Source: CAZWLY01 sp964634465
GTDB taxonomy: Bacteria; Desulfobacterota; Desulfarculia; G963662305
Direction: 5' to 3'
DNA: 64,000 bases
Assembly (NCBI GenBank): GCA_964634465.1
Contig: CAZWLY010000002.1
Location: forward strand, 124,001 to 188,000
Shown: piece by piece, positions 9,210 through 18,285 of the stretch
Position numbering within the stretch: position 1 is the first letter of the stretch
Layout: every line of letters begins with the position of its first letter
Notes under the pieces: model-generated
Told to the model about the DNA's origin: nothing
What the model saw: the letters and a program-made list of their open reading frames with translations, nothing else
Database searches by the model: none
Translations under genes and position numbers: made by a program

Positions 9210-11036
9210 ATGGCCAAGTGGAACGATCGGCGGCGGGTGATGATGCACGTTCACTCCCCCCACTGGCAGCCCAAGCTCAAAGAGGTCGAGGAGCCGAATC
9301 TTCTTCGAACCGTTTTTCAATACGACCAGGTCCCGGTCATCGACTTCGATCACACCTTCATCGTGCCCGAGCCGCCGGCCCGGATGTTGATCACCGACAC
9401 CACCTTCCGCGACGGCCAGCAGGCCCGGCCGCCGTACACGGCCCAGCAGATCGCCAAGATCTACTCGCTCCTGGGCCGGCTCTCCGGGCCGCGGGGCGTG
9501 ATTCGCCAGACCGAGTTCTTCCTCTACTCCGACAAGGACCGGCGGGCCATCGACTTCTGCCGGGAGCTGGACCTGCGCTTTCCCGAGATCACCGGCTGGA
9601 TTAGGGCCAACCCCAAGGACATCAAGCTGGTCAAGGAGATGGGCCTCACCGAGACGGGCATGCTGACCTCGGTGTCGGACTACCACATCTTTTTGAAGCT
9701 GGGCCTCGATCGCAAGAAGGCGATGGACATGTACCTGGGCGTGGTCAAGGAGGCTCTGTCCCTGGGGATCAAACCCCGCTGCCACTTCGAGGACTTGACC
9801 CGGGCCGACATCTTCGGCTTCGTCGTCCCCTTCGCCATCGAGTTGATGAAGCTCAGCCAGGAGAGCGGCATCGACATCAAGATCCGACTGTGCGACACCA
9901 TGGGCTACGGCGTGCCCTATCCCGGCGCGGCGCTGCCCCGCTCCGTGGGCCGGCTGGTGAGGGTGATGATCGACGAGGCCGGCGTGCCGGGCCAGCTTTT
10001 GGAGTGGCACGGCCACAACGATTTCCACAAGGTGCTGGTCAACGCGGCCACGGCCTGGCTGTACGGCTGCAGCGCCGTCAACTGCTCGCTCTTTGGCCTG
10101 GGCGAGCGGACCGGGAACGCGCCCCTGGAGGGGATGGTCATGGAGTACATCTCCATCACCGGCGATACGGCCGGCATGGACACCACCGCCATCACCGACC
10201 TGGCCGCCTATTTCCGGGACGAGCTCGGCCAGGACCTCCCGGCCAACTACCCCTTTGTCGGGGCCGACTTCAACGCCACCGCGGCCGGGGTCCACGCCGA
10301 CGGGCTGGTCAAGAACGAGGAGATCTACAACATCTTCGACACCAAGAAGATATTGAATCGGCCGGTGTCGATCATCATCACCGACAAGTCCGGCACGGCC
10401 GGGGTGGCCTACTGGGTCAACTCCCACCTGGGCCTCGAGGGCGAGGCCCGGATCGACAAGCGGCATCCCGGCGTGATCAAGATTCACAAGAAGGTCATGG
10501 AGGAGTACGCCTCGGGTCGAACGACCAGCATCTCGGCCCGGGAGATGGAGAGCTGGGCCAGGCGGTACCTCTCCGATTACTTCACCTCCGAGTTCGACGC
10601 CCTGAAGAAGCGGGCCGGCGAGATGGCCGTCCACCTCATCGCCGAGTTGGTCGAGGACGAGCGGATTCTGTCGCTGGATCCCAAGACCATCGAGCCGGTC
10701 TTCGAGAGCTTCCTGGCCGAAAACCCCTTCATCCAGTACGTCTACATCGTCGGCTCGGACGGCCGGATGCTCATCTGCCAGGCCTTCCAATTGGCCGACC
10801 GGGCCATGTTCCAGCAGGTGCCGCCCCGGGAGGACTACTCGAACCGGCCCTGGTTCCAGCGGCCGCTGGCCGACGGCCAAGTTCACGTGACAGACTTCTA
10901 CACTTCGCGCTATACTCATCGTCTCTGCATCACCGTCTCCGGCCCGATCCGCGACGCCGAGGATGAGATCGTGGCCGTGCTCGGAGCCGACATCCGCTTC
11001 GAGGACCTGGCCAAGCTGGAGGCGGACGGCAAGTAA
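9210..11036 (+). CDS. DRE-TIM acyltransferase (citramalate/homocitrate/Re-citrate synthase-like) fused to a Cache sensor domain
   Basis: This 608-residue protein has two parts. Residues ~48-340 form an HMGL-like TIM barrel with the DRE-type motif TTFRDGQQARPP, FEDLTRADIFGF, the metal HxH motif in EWHGHNDFHKV, and SLFGLGERTGNAPLEG. It is the family that condenses an oxo-acid with acetyl-CoA (isopropylmalate, homocitrate, citramalate and Re-citrate synthases). Residues ~485-605 look like a Cache (PDC) domain: FLAENPFIQYVYIVGSDGRM, NRPWFQRPL, HVTDFYTSRYTHRLCITVSGPI and a final VLGADIRFEDL strand. There is no signal peptide or membrane segment, so it is cytosolic. The usual LeuA allosteric domain is absent, and Cache may take its place. 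ATG 9210 follows AGGAAGGAG at 9197-9204. Exact substrate is unknown. Confidence 0.85.
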   Translation: MAKWNDRRRVMMHVHSPHWQPKLKEVEEPNLLRTVFQYDQVPVIDFDHTFIVPEPPARMLITDTTFRDGQQARPPYTAQQIAKIYSLLGRLSGPRGVIRQTEFFLYSDKDRRAIDFCRELDLRFPEITGWIRANPKDIKLVKEMGLTETGMLTSVSDYHIFLKLGLDRKKAMDMYLGVVKEALSLGIKPRCHFEDLTRADIFGFVVPFAIELMKLSQESGIDIKIRLCDTMGYGVPYPGAALPRSVGRLVRVMIDEAGVPGQLLEWHGHNDFHKVLVNAATAWLYGCSAVNCSLFGLGERTGNAPLEGMVMEYISITGDTAGMDTTAITDLAAYFRDELGQDLPANYPFVGADFNATAAGVHADGLVKNEEIYNIFDTKKILNRPVSIIITDKSGTAGVAYWVNSHLGLEGEARIDKRHPGVIKIHKKVMEEYASGRTTSISAREMESWARRYLSDYFTSEFDALKKRAGEMAVHLIAELVEDERILSLDPKTIEPVFESFLAENPFIQYVYIVGSDGRMLICQAFQLADRAMFQQVPPREDYSNRPWFQRPLADGQVHVTDFYTSRYTHRLCITVSGPIRDAEDEIVAVLGADIRFEDLAKLEADGK

Positions 11037-11063
11037 CCAACAGCGATCGAGGAGCAAAGCGTG

Positions 11064-12332
<1,269 letters not shown>

Positions 12333-12354
12333 TATCCCCCGCCGTCAAGGCCGC

Positions 12355-12470
12355 CCCGCCGCGAGGGACGGAGGGCCGGCAACAGAAGCGGAGTCGTTCT
12401 TTTTCGCCGCAAGCAGCGGGGAATGAACCCCGGGCGAGATGAACTCCCTGCGGGGGGCGAAGAATGAATC
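12355..12470 (-). repeat. Degenerate repeat element, copy 2 (inverted)
   Basis: Read on the minus strand, this stretch has two or three G-start, TTCATT-core units. They are followed by the same unique tail as copy 1, with GCTTGCGGCG and ACGACTCCGCTTC (plus-strand 12386-12417). About 40 bases of tail match with few differences. It lies between the AICAR transformylase stop and its terminator. No gene is seen in it. Confidence 0.65.
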
Positions 12471-12475
12471 AGACG

Positions 12476-12508
12476 GGGTTTCGGCGGCCGGCCGAAACCC
12501 TGTTTCTA
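12476..12508 (+). terminator. Intrinsic terminator after the AICAR transformylase
   Basis: A perfect 10-base stem (GGGTTTCGGC and GCCGAAACCC) with a 5-base loop is followed by TGTTTCTATCTTCT. The T tract is interrupted. It ends the operon of the synthase-Cache and transformylase genes. Confidence 0.75.
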
Positions 12509-12564
12509 TCTTCTCTGTCTTCTGAGTTCCGGTATGATCAGGGCCGGCGGGGTGCGGCTTGTCG

Positions 12565-12595
12565 TTGACTGAGCCCTCATTCACCTGGTATCCTG
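12565..12595 (+). promoter_or_regulatory. Possible promoter giving a leaderless MBL mRNA
   Basis: TTGACT at 12565-12570 and TATCCT at 12590-12595 have a long 19-base spacer. The ATG of the MBL gene is only 5 bases after the -10 box and has no ribosome site, so transcription would start about at the ATG itself. Confidence 0.4.
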
Positions 12596-12600
12596 ACCCC

Positions 12601-13416
12601 ATGCTCATCGCCGCCGACCACGGCCCGGTCAGATGCTTCAAGCTGGCCCGAACCCTTTTCGGCCGGCCGACCTATTTCACCGCCGCCTATCACGTCGACG
12701 GCCTCATCATCGACACCGGCTCGGCCCACACCGCCGCCGAGCTGGATCGGGCGACGGCCGAATTGTCCGTCCACACCGTGGTCAATACCCATGGCCACGA
12801 GGATCACATCGGGGCCAACGCCGCCATCGCCCGCCGTCACGGCGCGTCCATCCTGGCCCACCGCCTGACGCTGCCCGTCCTGGCCGATCCAAAGAAAGAG
12901 CAGCCGTTGAGGCTTTACCAGAAGGTCATGTTCGGCTATCCCGAGCCGTCCCGAGGCCGGGCCGTCGGCGATTTGGTGGAGACGGAGAGGCATCGCTTCC
13001 AGGTCATTCACACCCCCGGCCACAGCCCGGACCACATCGTCCTCTATGAGCCCGATCGAGGCTGGCTCTTCGCCGGCGACGCCTTCATCCGCGGCCGGGA
13101 GAGGGCGCTGAGGGCCGCCTACGACATCTGGGGCGTCATCGCCGCCTACAAAAAACTGGCCGAGCTGGATATCGAGACGCTCTTTCCGGGCAGCGGCGGG
13201 GTCAGGGAGAGACCGGCCCAGGAGATTTTGGACAAGATCGACTACCTGGAGGAGCTCGGTCACCGGATCATGGCCCTCCACAGCCGGGGGCTGGGCCCGG
13301 CCGCCATCGCCAGGAAACTCTTCGGTCGGGAGCGGTTGATCGCCTACGTCACCCTGGGCGACTTCAGCGGCCGGAACATGGTCAGGTCGTATTTGAGGGG
13401 CGGGGAGACGGCTTGA
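12601..13416 (+). CDS. MBL-fold metallo-hydrolase
   Basis: This 271-residue metallo-beta-lactamase-fold protein has the zinc motif NTHGHEDHIGA (about 61-71), followed by a metal His in IHTPGHSPDHIVLY and the bridging Asp in LFAGDAFIRGRE. A C-terminal helical part (IMALHSRGLGPAAIARKLFG) looks like the winged-helix cap seen in glyoxalase II-like and LACTB2-like members. It probably hydrolyses a thioester or phosphoester, but the substrate is unknown. ATG 12601 is preferred over the in-frame TTG at 12559 because homology-like sequence begins there and the candidate promoter ends just before it. Confidence 0.85.
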   Translation: MLIAADHGPVRCFKLARTLFGRPTYFTAAYHVDGLIIDTGSAHTAAELDRATAELSVHTVVNTHGHEDHIGANAAIARRHGASILAHRLTLPVLADPKKEQPLRLYQKVMFGYPEPSRGRAVGDLVETERHRFQVIHTPGHSPDHIVLYEPDRGWLFAGDAFIRGRERALRAAYDIWGVIAAYKKLAELDIETLFPGSGGVRERPAQEILDKIDYLEELGHRIMALHSRGLGPAAIARKLFGRERLIAYVTLGDFSGRNMVRSYLRGGETA

Positions 13417-13460
13417 GCCGGGAAGGGGAATAAGCGCGAAAACGAGGGCAGGGCGGCGTG

Positions 13461-13539
13461 CCGGAAGTGATCGGCGGGTTCAACCGGGCGGGCCGACGCC
13501 TTTCCATCGAATCGCCGGGCGGGCAAGGATCACTGCCGG
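13461..13539. repeat. Imperfect inverted repeat between convergent genes
   Basis: CCGGAAGTGATC at 13461-13472 and GATCACTGCCGG at 13528-13539 pair with one mismatch around a 55-base GC-rich loop. There is no T tract, so it is not a classical terminator. It could be a weak bidirectional stop or a relic repeat. Nothing else was seen in the 135-base gap. Confidence 0.4.
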
Positions 13540-13551
13540 ATCGCCGGTCGA

Positions 13552-13965
13552 TCAACTCACGTCGCCGGGGCTCAGTCCGTACTTCCGGAAGTTTTGTTTG
13601 ACGTCCCTCGCCTTGGCCTGGATGATCCTGGCCGCCATGCCCTCCCGCTTGAGATAGGGCAGTACGTTGGCCTCGAACTCGGCCGCCATGTCGGCCAGGA
13701 CGGCCTCTTTCTCTTTTTCGTCCACGAAGTTGCGTTCGTAGCGGTGAACGTAGGGCGCGTGGCTGCCGAAAACCCGGCGGAGCAGGGCGACGTCGCCGTT
13801 GGGTTCGTCGGTGATCGGCAACGGGACCTCGCCCCGGACCTCCAGGACCACCTGCCAGCGGTCGCCGGCCAGCCGGCGGGAAAGATCGACCAGCTCGAGT
13901 TCGAGACCGTCGTCGATGGCAAGCGTCTCCAATATCTTTTCGGAAACGGCTTGTTCGGTTCCCAT
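13552..13965 (-). CDS. Hypothetical protein downstream of the nuclease-domain gene
   Basis: This 137-residue protein is not recognised. It is predicted soluble and mixed alpha/beta, rich in charged residues, without Cys clusters, signal peptide or membrane segment. The middle (LAGDRWQVVLEVRGEVPLP) looks like a beta meander, and the C-terminal third (EKEAVLADMAAEFEANVLPY) is helical. The start lies 3 bases after the stop of the nuclease-domain gene, so the two are almost surely co-transcribed and probably coupled. Confidence 0.7.
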   Translation of the reverse strand: MGTEQAVSEKILETLAIDDGLELELVDLSRRLAGDRWQVVLEVRGEVPLPITDEPNGDVALLRRVFGSHAPYVHRYERNFVDEKEKEAVLADMAAEFEANVLPYLKREGMAARIIQAKARDVKQNFRKYGLSPGDVS

Positions 13966-13968
13966 GGC

Positions 13969-14457
13969 TCAGAATTCCACCGTCTTGACCAGTTCGGCCA
14001 GGGCCTCGCCGCGGTCCTTGGCCGAGAGCGTTCCCTTGAGCAGTCGCTTGTTGAGCACGATCGGGACCTCGTTTTTGAGGGCGATGGCGATGCCGTCCGA
14101 GGGCCGAACGTCCAGGATCGCCTCCCGGCCCTGCTTGACGTAGTGGAGCCGGGCCAGATAGGCGTTGTCCTCCAGGCTGTGGATTTCGAGTTTCTTGAAC
14201 TCCACCCCCAGCCCGTCCAGGATCTCCATGTAGATGTCGTGGGTCAGCGGCCGGGGCGGCTGGATCAAGCCCAGTTCCTTGGCGATGGCCGCGAACTCCG
14301 AGCCGCCGACAAACATCTCCACCATCCCCCGACTGTCCGGCGTCTCCTTGAGCACCACCTTGTGGCCCTGCTCCTCGCTGGCCAGGGCGACGTAATTGAT
14401 CCGGATCGCCTCGTCCTCAGGGATGGCGGCCTCGAGATTTTTTTCTTGCTCGCTCAT
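13969..14457 (-). CDS. Bifunctional nuclease (BFN, DUF151) domain protein
   Basis: This 162-residue protein has a BFN/DUF151 domain. The typical segment THDIYMEILDGLGVEFKKLEI is followed by ILDVRPSDGIAIALKNEVPI (about 117-136), the family signature. Proteins of this family are reported to have RNase/DNase activity in plants, but the bacterial role is unclear. A helical C-terminal tail follows the domain. The ATG is preceded by AAGGA at 4-base spacing. It lies 75 bases downstream of ruvB and heads a two-gene unit with the hypothetical protein after it. Confidence 0.85.
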   Translation of the reverse strand: MSEQEKNLEAAIPEDEAIRINYVALASEEQGHKVVLKETPDSRGMVEMFVGGSEFAAIAKELGLIQPPRPLTHDIYMEILDGLGVEFKKLEIHSLEDNAYLARLHYVKQGREAILDVRPSDGIAIALKNEVPIVLNKRLLKGTLSAKDRGEALAELVKTVEF

Positions 14458-14497
14458 GGGGTCCTTCTCTTCCTCTGTATCTAGGACTTTGGAAGTA

Positions 14498-14525
14498 AAG
14501 ATAATTCATCGGGCGGGCGAGGCAA
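14498..14525 (-). promoter_or_regulatory. Possible promoter of the BFN-domain gene
   Basis: On the minus strand TTGCCT (plus 14520-14525) and TATCTT (plus 14498-14503) have a 16-base spacer, and the start codon lies 40 bases on. Read-through from ruvB is also possible because no terminator is visible between them. Confidence 0.35.
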
Positions 14526-14531
14526 GGCCGA

Positions 14532-15554
14532 TCACTCAAAAAGGCGGCCCTGGGGCGGCGATTTCCGCTTGAGGTGCTGGTAGGCCAACCGGGTGGCCAC
14601 CCGGCCCCGCGGGGTGCGCTTTATATAGCCCAGGCGGATGAGGTAGGGCTCGAAGACGTCCTCCAGGGTATCCTTCTCCTCGGAGAGCGAGGCGGCCAGG
14701 TTGTCCAGTCCGACCGGACCGCCGCCGAACTTGTCGATGACGCAGGCCAGGATGGCCCGATCCATCCGGTCCAGCCCCTGGTGATCGACCTCCAGCTTTT
14801 GGAGGGCGTAGTCGGCCATCTTTCGATCGATCACCCCGTCGGACTCGACCTGGGCGAAGTCGCGGACGCGGCGCAAAAGGCGGTTGGCCACCCGGGGCGT
14901 ACCCCGGGAGCGGCGGGCGATTTCGAAGGCCCCGTCGGCGGTTATCTCCACCTCCAATAGGTCAGCCGAACGGGTCACGATCCGGGCCAGCTCCTCGGGA
15001 CTGTAGAAATCGACCCGCTCGCTGACTCCGAAACGGTCCCTGAGCGGCGGGGTCAAGAGCCCGGCCCTGGTGGTCGCCCCGATCAGGGTGAACGGCGGCA
15101 GGTCGATCTTGACCGTCCTGGCGGCCGGCCCCTCGCCGATGATCAGATCCAGCTTGAAGTCCTCCATGGCCGGATAGAGAATCTCCTCGACGATGTGGGG
15201 CAGGCGGTGGATCTCGTCGATGAACAGCACGTCGTAGGGGGCCAGGTTGGTCAACAGCGCGGCCAGGTCGCCGGCCCGCTCGACCACCGGGCCGGAGGTG
15301 GTCTTGATCGTCGAGCCCATCTCGTGGGCGATGATATGGGCCAGGGTGGTCTTGCCCAGGCCGGGGTGGCCGTGGAAGAGGACGTGGTCCAGGGCCTCGC
15401 CGCGCTCCCTGGCCGCCTGGATGTAGACCTTCAGCTTGTCCTTGACGTGCTCCTGGCCGATGTACTCGTCGAAGCTCTTGGGTCTCAGGCCCGCCTCGAT
15501 GCGCTGCTCCTCGGGGCTGACCGCCGGCTCTATCAGTCTCTCAACCACGTCCAT
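14532..15554 (-). CDS. ruvB: Holliday junction branch migration helicase RuvB
   Basis: This 340-residue AAA+ motor drives branch migration at Holliday junctions together with RuvA. Walker A is GHPGLGKTTLAH (about 61-72), Walker B is VLFIDEIHRL (about 109-118), sensor/arginine-finger elements are in TRAGLLTPPLRDRFGV, and a C-terminal winged helix ends with the RTPRGRVAT signature. Length matches the family. The start lies 3 bases after the ruvA stop. The order yebC-ruvC-ruvA-ruvB is a very common arrangement. Confidence 0.98.
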   Translation of the reverse strand: MDVVERLIEPAVSPEEQRIEAGLRPKSFDEYIGQEHVKDKLKVYIQAARERGEALDHVLFHGHPGLGKTTLAHIIAHEMGSTIKTTSGPVVERAGDLAALLTNLAPYDVLFIDEIHRLPHIVEEILYPAMEDFKLDLIIGEGPAARTVKIDLPPFTLIGATTRAGLLTPPLRDRFGVSERVDFYSPEELARIVTRSADLLEVEITADGAFEIARRSRGTPRVANRLLRRVRDFAQVESDGVIDRKMADYALQKLEVDHQGLDRMDRAILACVIDKFGGGPVGLDNLAASLSEEKDTLEDVFEPYLIRLGYIKRTPRGRVATRLAYQHLKRKSPPQGRLFE

Positions 15555-15557
15555 GGC

Positions 15558-16163
15558 TTACTTGGCCAACCTCCGTAACACCTCTTTGAGCAACTCCTCC
15601 AGGGAGGGCCGCCCGTCCATCCCTTCGAGCACGGCCTTGATCGCCCGCTCGGCCTGGGCGCGATTGTACCCCAGATTGGCCAGGGCGGATACGGCGTCGG
15701 CGAAGAGAGCGTCGCCGGGAGGCGGCCCGGTGCTCGGCGTCTCGCCGTCCGGCCAGGCCAAGGCGGCCGCCTTGTCCTTGAGTTCGACGATCATCCGCTC
15801 GGCCGCCTTCTTGCCCACGCCGGGGATGGCCGTCAGCCGCACGGCGTCGCCCTGGGCCAAGGCCCGGGCCAGTTCGACCGGCTGGATGCCGGACAGAATG
15901 TTGGTCGCCAGCTTGGGCCCGATGCGCGAGACGCCGATCAAAAGTTCGAACAGGGCCTGCTCCCGGCTGGTGGCGAAACCGTAGAGAGAGATCGAGTCGC
16001 CGGTGACGTGGGTGTGGATGGTCAGAGACACTTGCCGGCCGGTCTCGGGCAGGGCGTAGAAGGTGGACAGCGGCACGAAGACCTGGTAGCCGACGCCGCC
16101 CACGTCGATGATGAGCCGGTTGGGCTCCTTCGAGGCCAGGTTGCCGGTCAGTCGGGCGATCAT
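15558..16163 (-). CDS. ruvA: Holliday junction DNA-binding subunit RuvA
   Basis: This 201-residue RuvA has the N-terminal OB domain (MIARLTGNLASKEPNRLIID), two helix-hairpin-helix motifs (GVSRIGPKLATNILSG and PGVGKKAAERMIVELKDK, about 70-130), an acidic/proline linker and a C-terminal three-helix domain that contacts RuvB. The ATG overlaps the ruvC stop by 4 bases (ATGA), so translation is coupled. Confidence 0.97.
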   Translation of the reverse strand: MIARLTGNLASKEPNRLIIDVGGVGYQVFVPLSTFYALPETGRQVSLTIHTHVTGDSISLYGFATSREQALFELLIGVSRIGPKLATNILSGIQPVELARALAQGDAVRLTAIPGVGKKAAERMIVELKDKAAALAWPDGETPSTGPPPGDALFADAVSALANLGYNRAQAERAIKAVLEGMDGRPSLEELLKEVLRRLAK

Positions 16164-16666
16164 CGGTCAACCTCGGTCCGGTCGATTCGATCGAGGGTGG
16201 CCGAAGTGTGGAAGTGGCAGATGGCGCAGGCCAACGCGTCGGCGGTGTCCGGCGGCGGCGATTCCTTGAGCCCCAGCATGATCGAAACCATCGCTCCGAC
16301 CTGCTCCTTGCTGGCTCGGCCGTAGCCGACCACCGCCTTTTTGATCGACGCCGGCGAGTAGATCGTCACCGGCAGCCCGGCCTTGGCCGCGGCCAGCAGA
16401 GCCACGCCCCTGACGTGGCCCAGGGCGATGGCCGACTTGGCGTTCTTGGCGAAGAAGATGTCCTCCACGGCCACCTCGTGGGGTTTGGTCTGGGAGATGA
16501 TCTCGGTCAAGCCGTCGAAGACGGCCGCCAGCCGTTCGGCCAGCGACCACCTGGCCGGCGGCTTGATCAGGCCGGCCGCCCGGCAGGCGATGGAGAAGCC
16601 GTCGCCTTCGATCAGGCCGTAACCGGTGGCCTGCGAGCCGGGATCGATGCCTAAGATCAGCCGGAT
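16160..16666 (-). CDS. ruvC: Holliday junction resolvase RuvC, apparent AUC start
   Basis: This 168-residue endonuclease resolves Holliday junctions. Catalytic acids are visible in LGIDPGSQATGYG (first Asp), AVEDIFFAKN (Glu) and PPDTADALACAICH (final acidic pair). The open frame runs back without an ATG, GTG or TTG until plus 16822, deep in yebC. Family N termini read M-R-x-L-G-I-D-P-G, and here the codon at the M position is ATC (16664-16666). A GAGGAGG ribosome site (16673-16679) stands exactly 6 bases before it. A CTG at 16658-16660 is the other option but with 12-base spacing. AUC initiation, or a base error in the assembly, is inferred. Confidence 0.92.
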   Translation of the reverse strand: MRLILGIDPGSQATGYGLIEGDGFSIACRAAGLIKPPARWSLAERLAAVFDGLTEIISQTKPHEVAVEDIFFAKNAKSAIALGHVRGVALLAAAKAGLPVTIYSPASIKKAVVGYGRASKEQVGAMVSIMLGLKESPPPDTADALACAICHFHTSATLDRIDRTEVDR

Positions 16667-16667
16667 G

Positions 16668-17408
16668 TCAGGCCTCCTCGAATCCTTCTGGCAGGTCGCC
16701 GTTGTGCCAGACGTTCTGGACGTCGTCCACCTCGTCGAAGGCGTCCAGGAGCTTGACCAGGCTGGTCGCCTGCTTCTGGTCCAAAGAGACCCGGGTCGAG
16801 GGCAGCCAGGCCAACTCGGCACCCTCGTACTCCAGCCCGGCCTCGTCCAGAGCGGCCCGGACCGTCTCCAGATCGCCGACGTCGGTCACGACTTCCAAAA
16901 CGTCGCCCTCGTCGTTGATGTCCTCGGCCCCGGCCTCCAGGGCGACCTCCATCAACTGATCCTCATCGACCTTGTCCTTGAGAAAGGTTATCAGGCCGCG
17001 CCGGGAGAACAGGTAGGCCACCGAGTTGGAGGCGCCCAGGGAACCGCCGTACTTGTTGAAGACGTAGCGGATGTCGCTGACCGTCCGGTTGGTGTTGTCG
17101 GTCATGGCCTCGACCATGATCGCCACCCCGCCGGCTCCGTAACCCTCGTAGATCACCTCCTCGAAGGAGACCCCCTCCAGCTCGCCGGTGCCCTTCTTGA
17201 TCGCCCGCTCGATGTTCTCCTTGGGCATGTTCTGGGCCTTGGCGTTGGCGATGGCGGTCTTGAGTCTGGGGTTGCCCTCGGGGTCGCCTCCGCCCAGCCT
17301 GGCGGCGACGGTGATCTCCTTGATCAGTCGGGTGAAGATCTTGCCCCGCTTGGCGTCGGCGGCCGCCTTCTTGCGCTTGATGGTGCTCCATTTAGAGTGG
17401 CCCGACAT
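16668..17408 (-). CDS. yebC: YebC/PmpR family protein (TACO1-like)
   Basis: This 246-residue protein has the conserved start MSGHSKWSTIKRKKAA and the family segments GGGDPEGNPRLKTAI and YEGYGAGGVAIMVEA (about 97-111). YebC proteins were annotated as transcription regulators; more recent work on the family points to ribosome-associated help with difficult peptide sequences. The stop TGA is 1 base before the apparent ruvC start, and the ruvC ribosome site lies within its last codons. It is the first gene of the yebC-ruvCAB unit. ATG at 17408 follows AGGAGG in the leader. Confidence 0.95.
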   Translation of the reverse strand: MSGHSKWSTIKRKKAAADAKRGKIFTRLIKEITVAARLGGGDPEGNPRLKTAIANAKAQNMPKENIERAIKKGTGELEGVSFEEVIYEGYGAGGVAIMVEAMTDNTNRTVSDIRYVFNKYGGSLGASNSVAYLFSRRGLITFLKDKVDEDQLMEVALEAGAEDINDEGDVLEVVTDVGDLETVRAALDEAGLEYEGAELAWLPSTRVSLDQKQATSLVKLLDAFDEVDDVQNVWHNGDLPEGFEEA

Positions 17409-17530
17409 GTTTCATCCTCCTATAAATAACCGGCCTTGGCGGTGCGTTGCGCCAAGAGGTTTCTTCTCTCTTTCGGCGACCCGTCGAGCGGCTGGCCTCG
17501 GCGCCTTGGCCGCCGGGCGGCCCGTTTCGA

Positions 17531-18145
17531 TCAGGAATCCAATTCCGCGGCCCAAGGCCGGCTCCTCGGTTCCCAGGCCACGAGGTAGGTTTCCCGGCTC
17601 TGTTTCAAGGATGCGTCCGGCTTCACGGTCTTGGTTCGTTTGAACAGGCCGCGCACCTCTTTGATCAGAGCCTCGAAGTCGTCGCCCATGAACACCTTGA
17701 CCACGACTGCGCCCTTGCGCTTGAGCACCCGGCTGGCCAGGCGAAAGGCGGCCTGGGCCAAGCGATGGCTGCGGGCGGCGTCCACCGCCTTGTGGCCGGT
17801 GGTGTTGGGGGCCATATCAGAGAGTACCACATCGAAGGGCCCCCCTTCAGCCAGTAACGCCTCGGCGTCGAGCTCGGCCGCGTCGCCGACGATCCACTTC
17901 ACCCCGGCGATCTCCCTGGCCGGCGGCTTGAGGTCGATGGCCACCACTCCGCCCCGCCGGCCGACCCTGGCCGCGGCGTACTGGCTCCAGGAGCCGGGCG
18001 AGGCGCCCAGGTCCATGACCCGCTGGCCGGGTTTGAGCAACTTGAAGCGCTGGTCGATCTCTTTGAGCTTATAGACCGAGCGGGCCGGGTACTTCTCGGC
18101 CTTGGCCTTTTTGAAGTAGTGGTCCCGGCTCGGTATTTTGGGCAT
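17531..18145 (-). CDS. rlmE: 23S rRNA 2'-O-methyltransferase RlmE (FtsJ/RrmJ)
   Basis: This 204-residue SAM-dependent enzyme methylates the 2'-OH of U2552 in the 23S A-loop (E. coli numbering). The SAM loop is VMDLGASPGSWSQYA. The K-D-K-E tetrad is visible as Lys in SVYKLKEIDQ, Asp in VLSDMAPNTTGHKAVD, Lys in AVVVKVFMGDDFE and Glu in SRETYLVAW. ATG 18145 is chosen because GGGGG lies 4 bases before it and the protein then begins MPKIPSRDHYFKKAK, as homologs do. It is transcribed divergently from dprA. Confidence 0.95.
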   Translation of the reverse strand: MPKIPSRDHYFKKAKAEKYPARSVYKLKEIDQRFKLLKPGQRVMDLGASPGSWSQYAAARVGRRGGVVAIDLKPPAREIAGVKWIVGDAAELDAEALLAEGGPFDVVLSDMAPNTTGHKAVDAARSHRLAQAAFRLASRVLKRKGAVVVKVFMGDDFEALIKEVRGLFKRTKTVKPDASLKQSRETYLVAWEPRSRPWAAELDS

Positions 18146-18240
18146 ACAACCCCCTGAAATTCCGCCCATCTTTTAACACAGGGGCCTGTGGTTTGCAACG
18201 CCAATCTTGCCTGAAATCCATCTTTTACCGGTCTTGGGGC

Positions 18241-18267
18241 TTGACGGCTCAAAGGCGGCTGTATAAT
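18241..18267 (+). promoter_or_regulatory. Sigma70-type promoter of dprA-topA
   Basis: TTGACG at 18241-18246 and a perfect TATAAT at 18262-18267 have a short 15-base spacer. The start codon is 18 bases after the -10 box, so the leader is very short (about 12 bases). Confidence 0.6.
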
Positions 18268-18285
18268 TTAGCGAGCCTGGATCGG

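Noticed and set aside
16667..16822. ATG at plus 16822 as the ruvC start
   Set aside because: It would add 52 Pro/Arg/Trp/Ser-rich residues overlapping yebC out of frame, with no family support.
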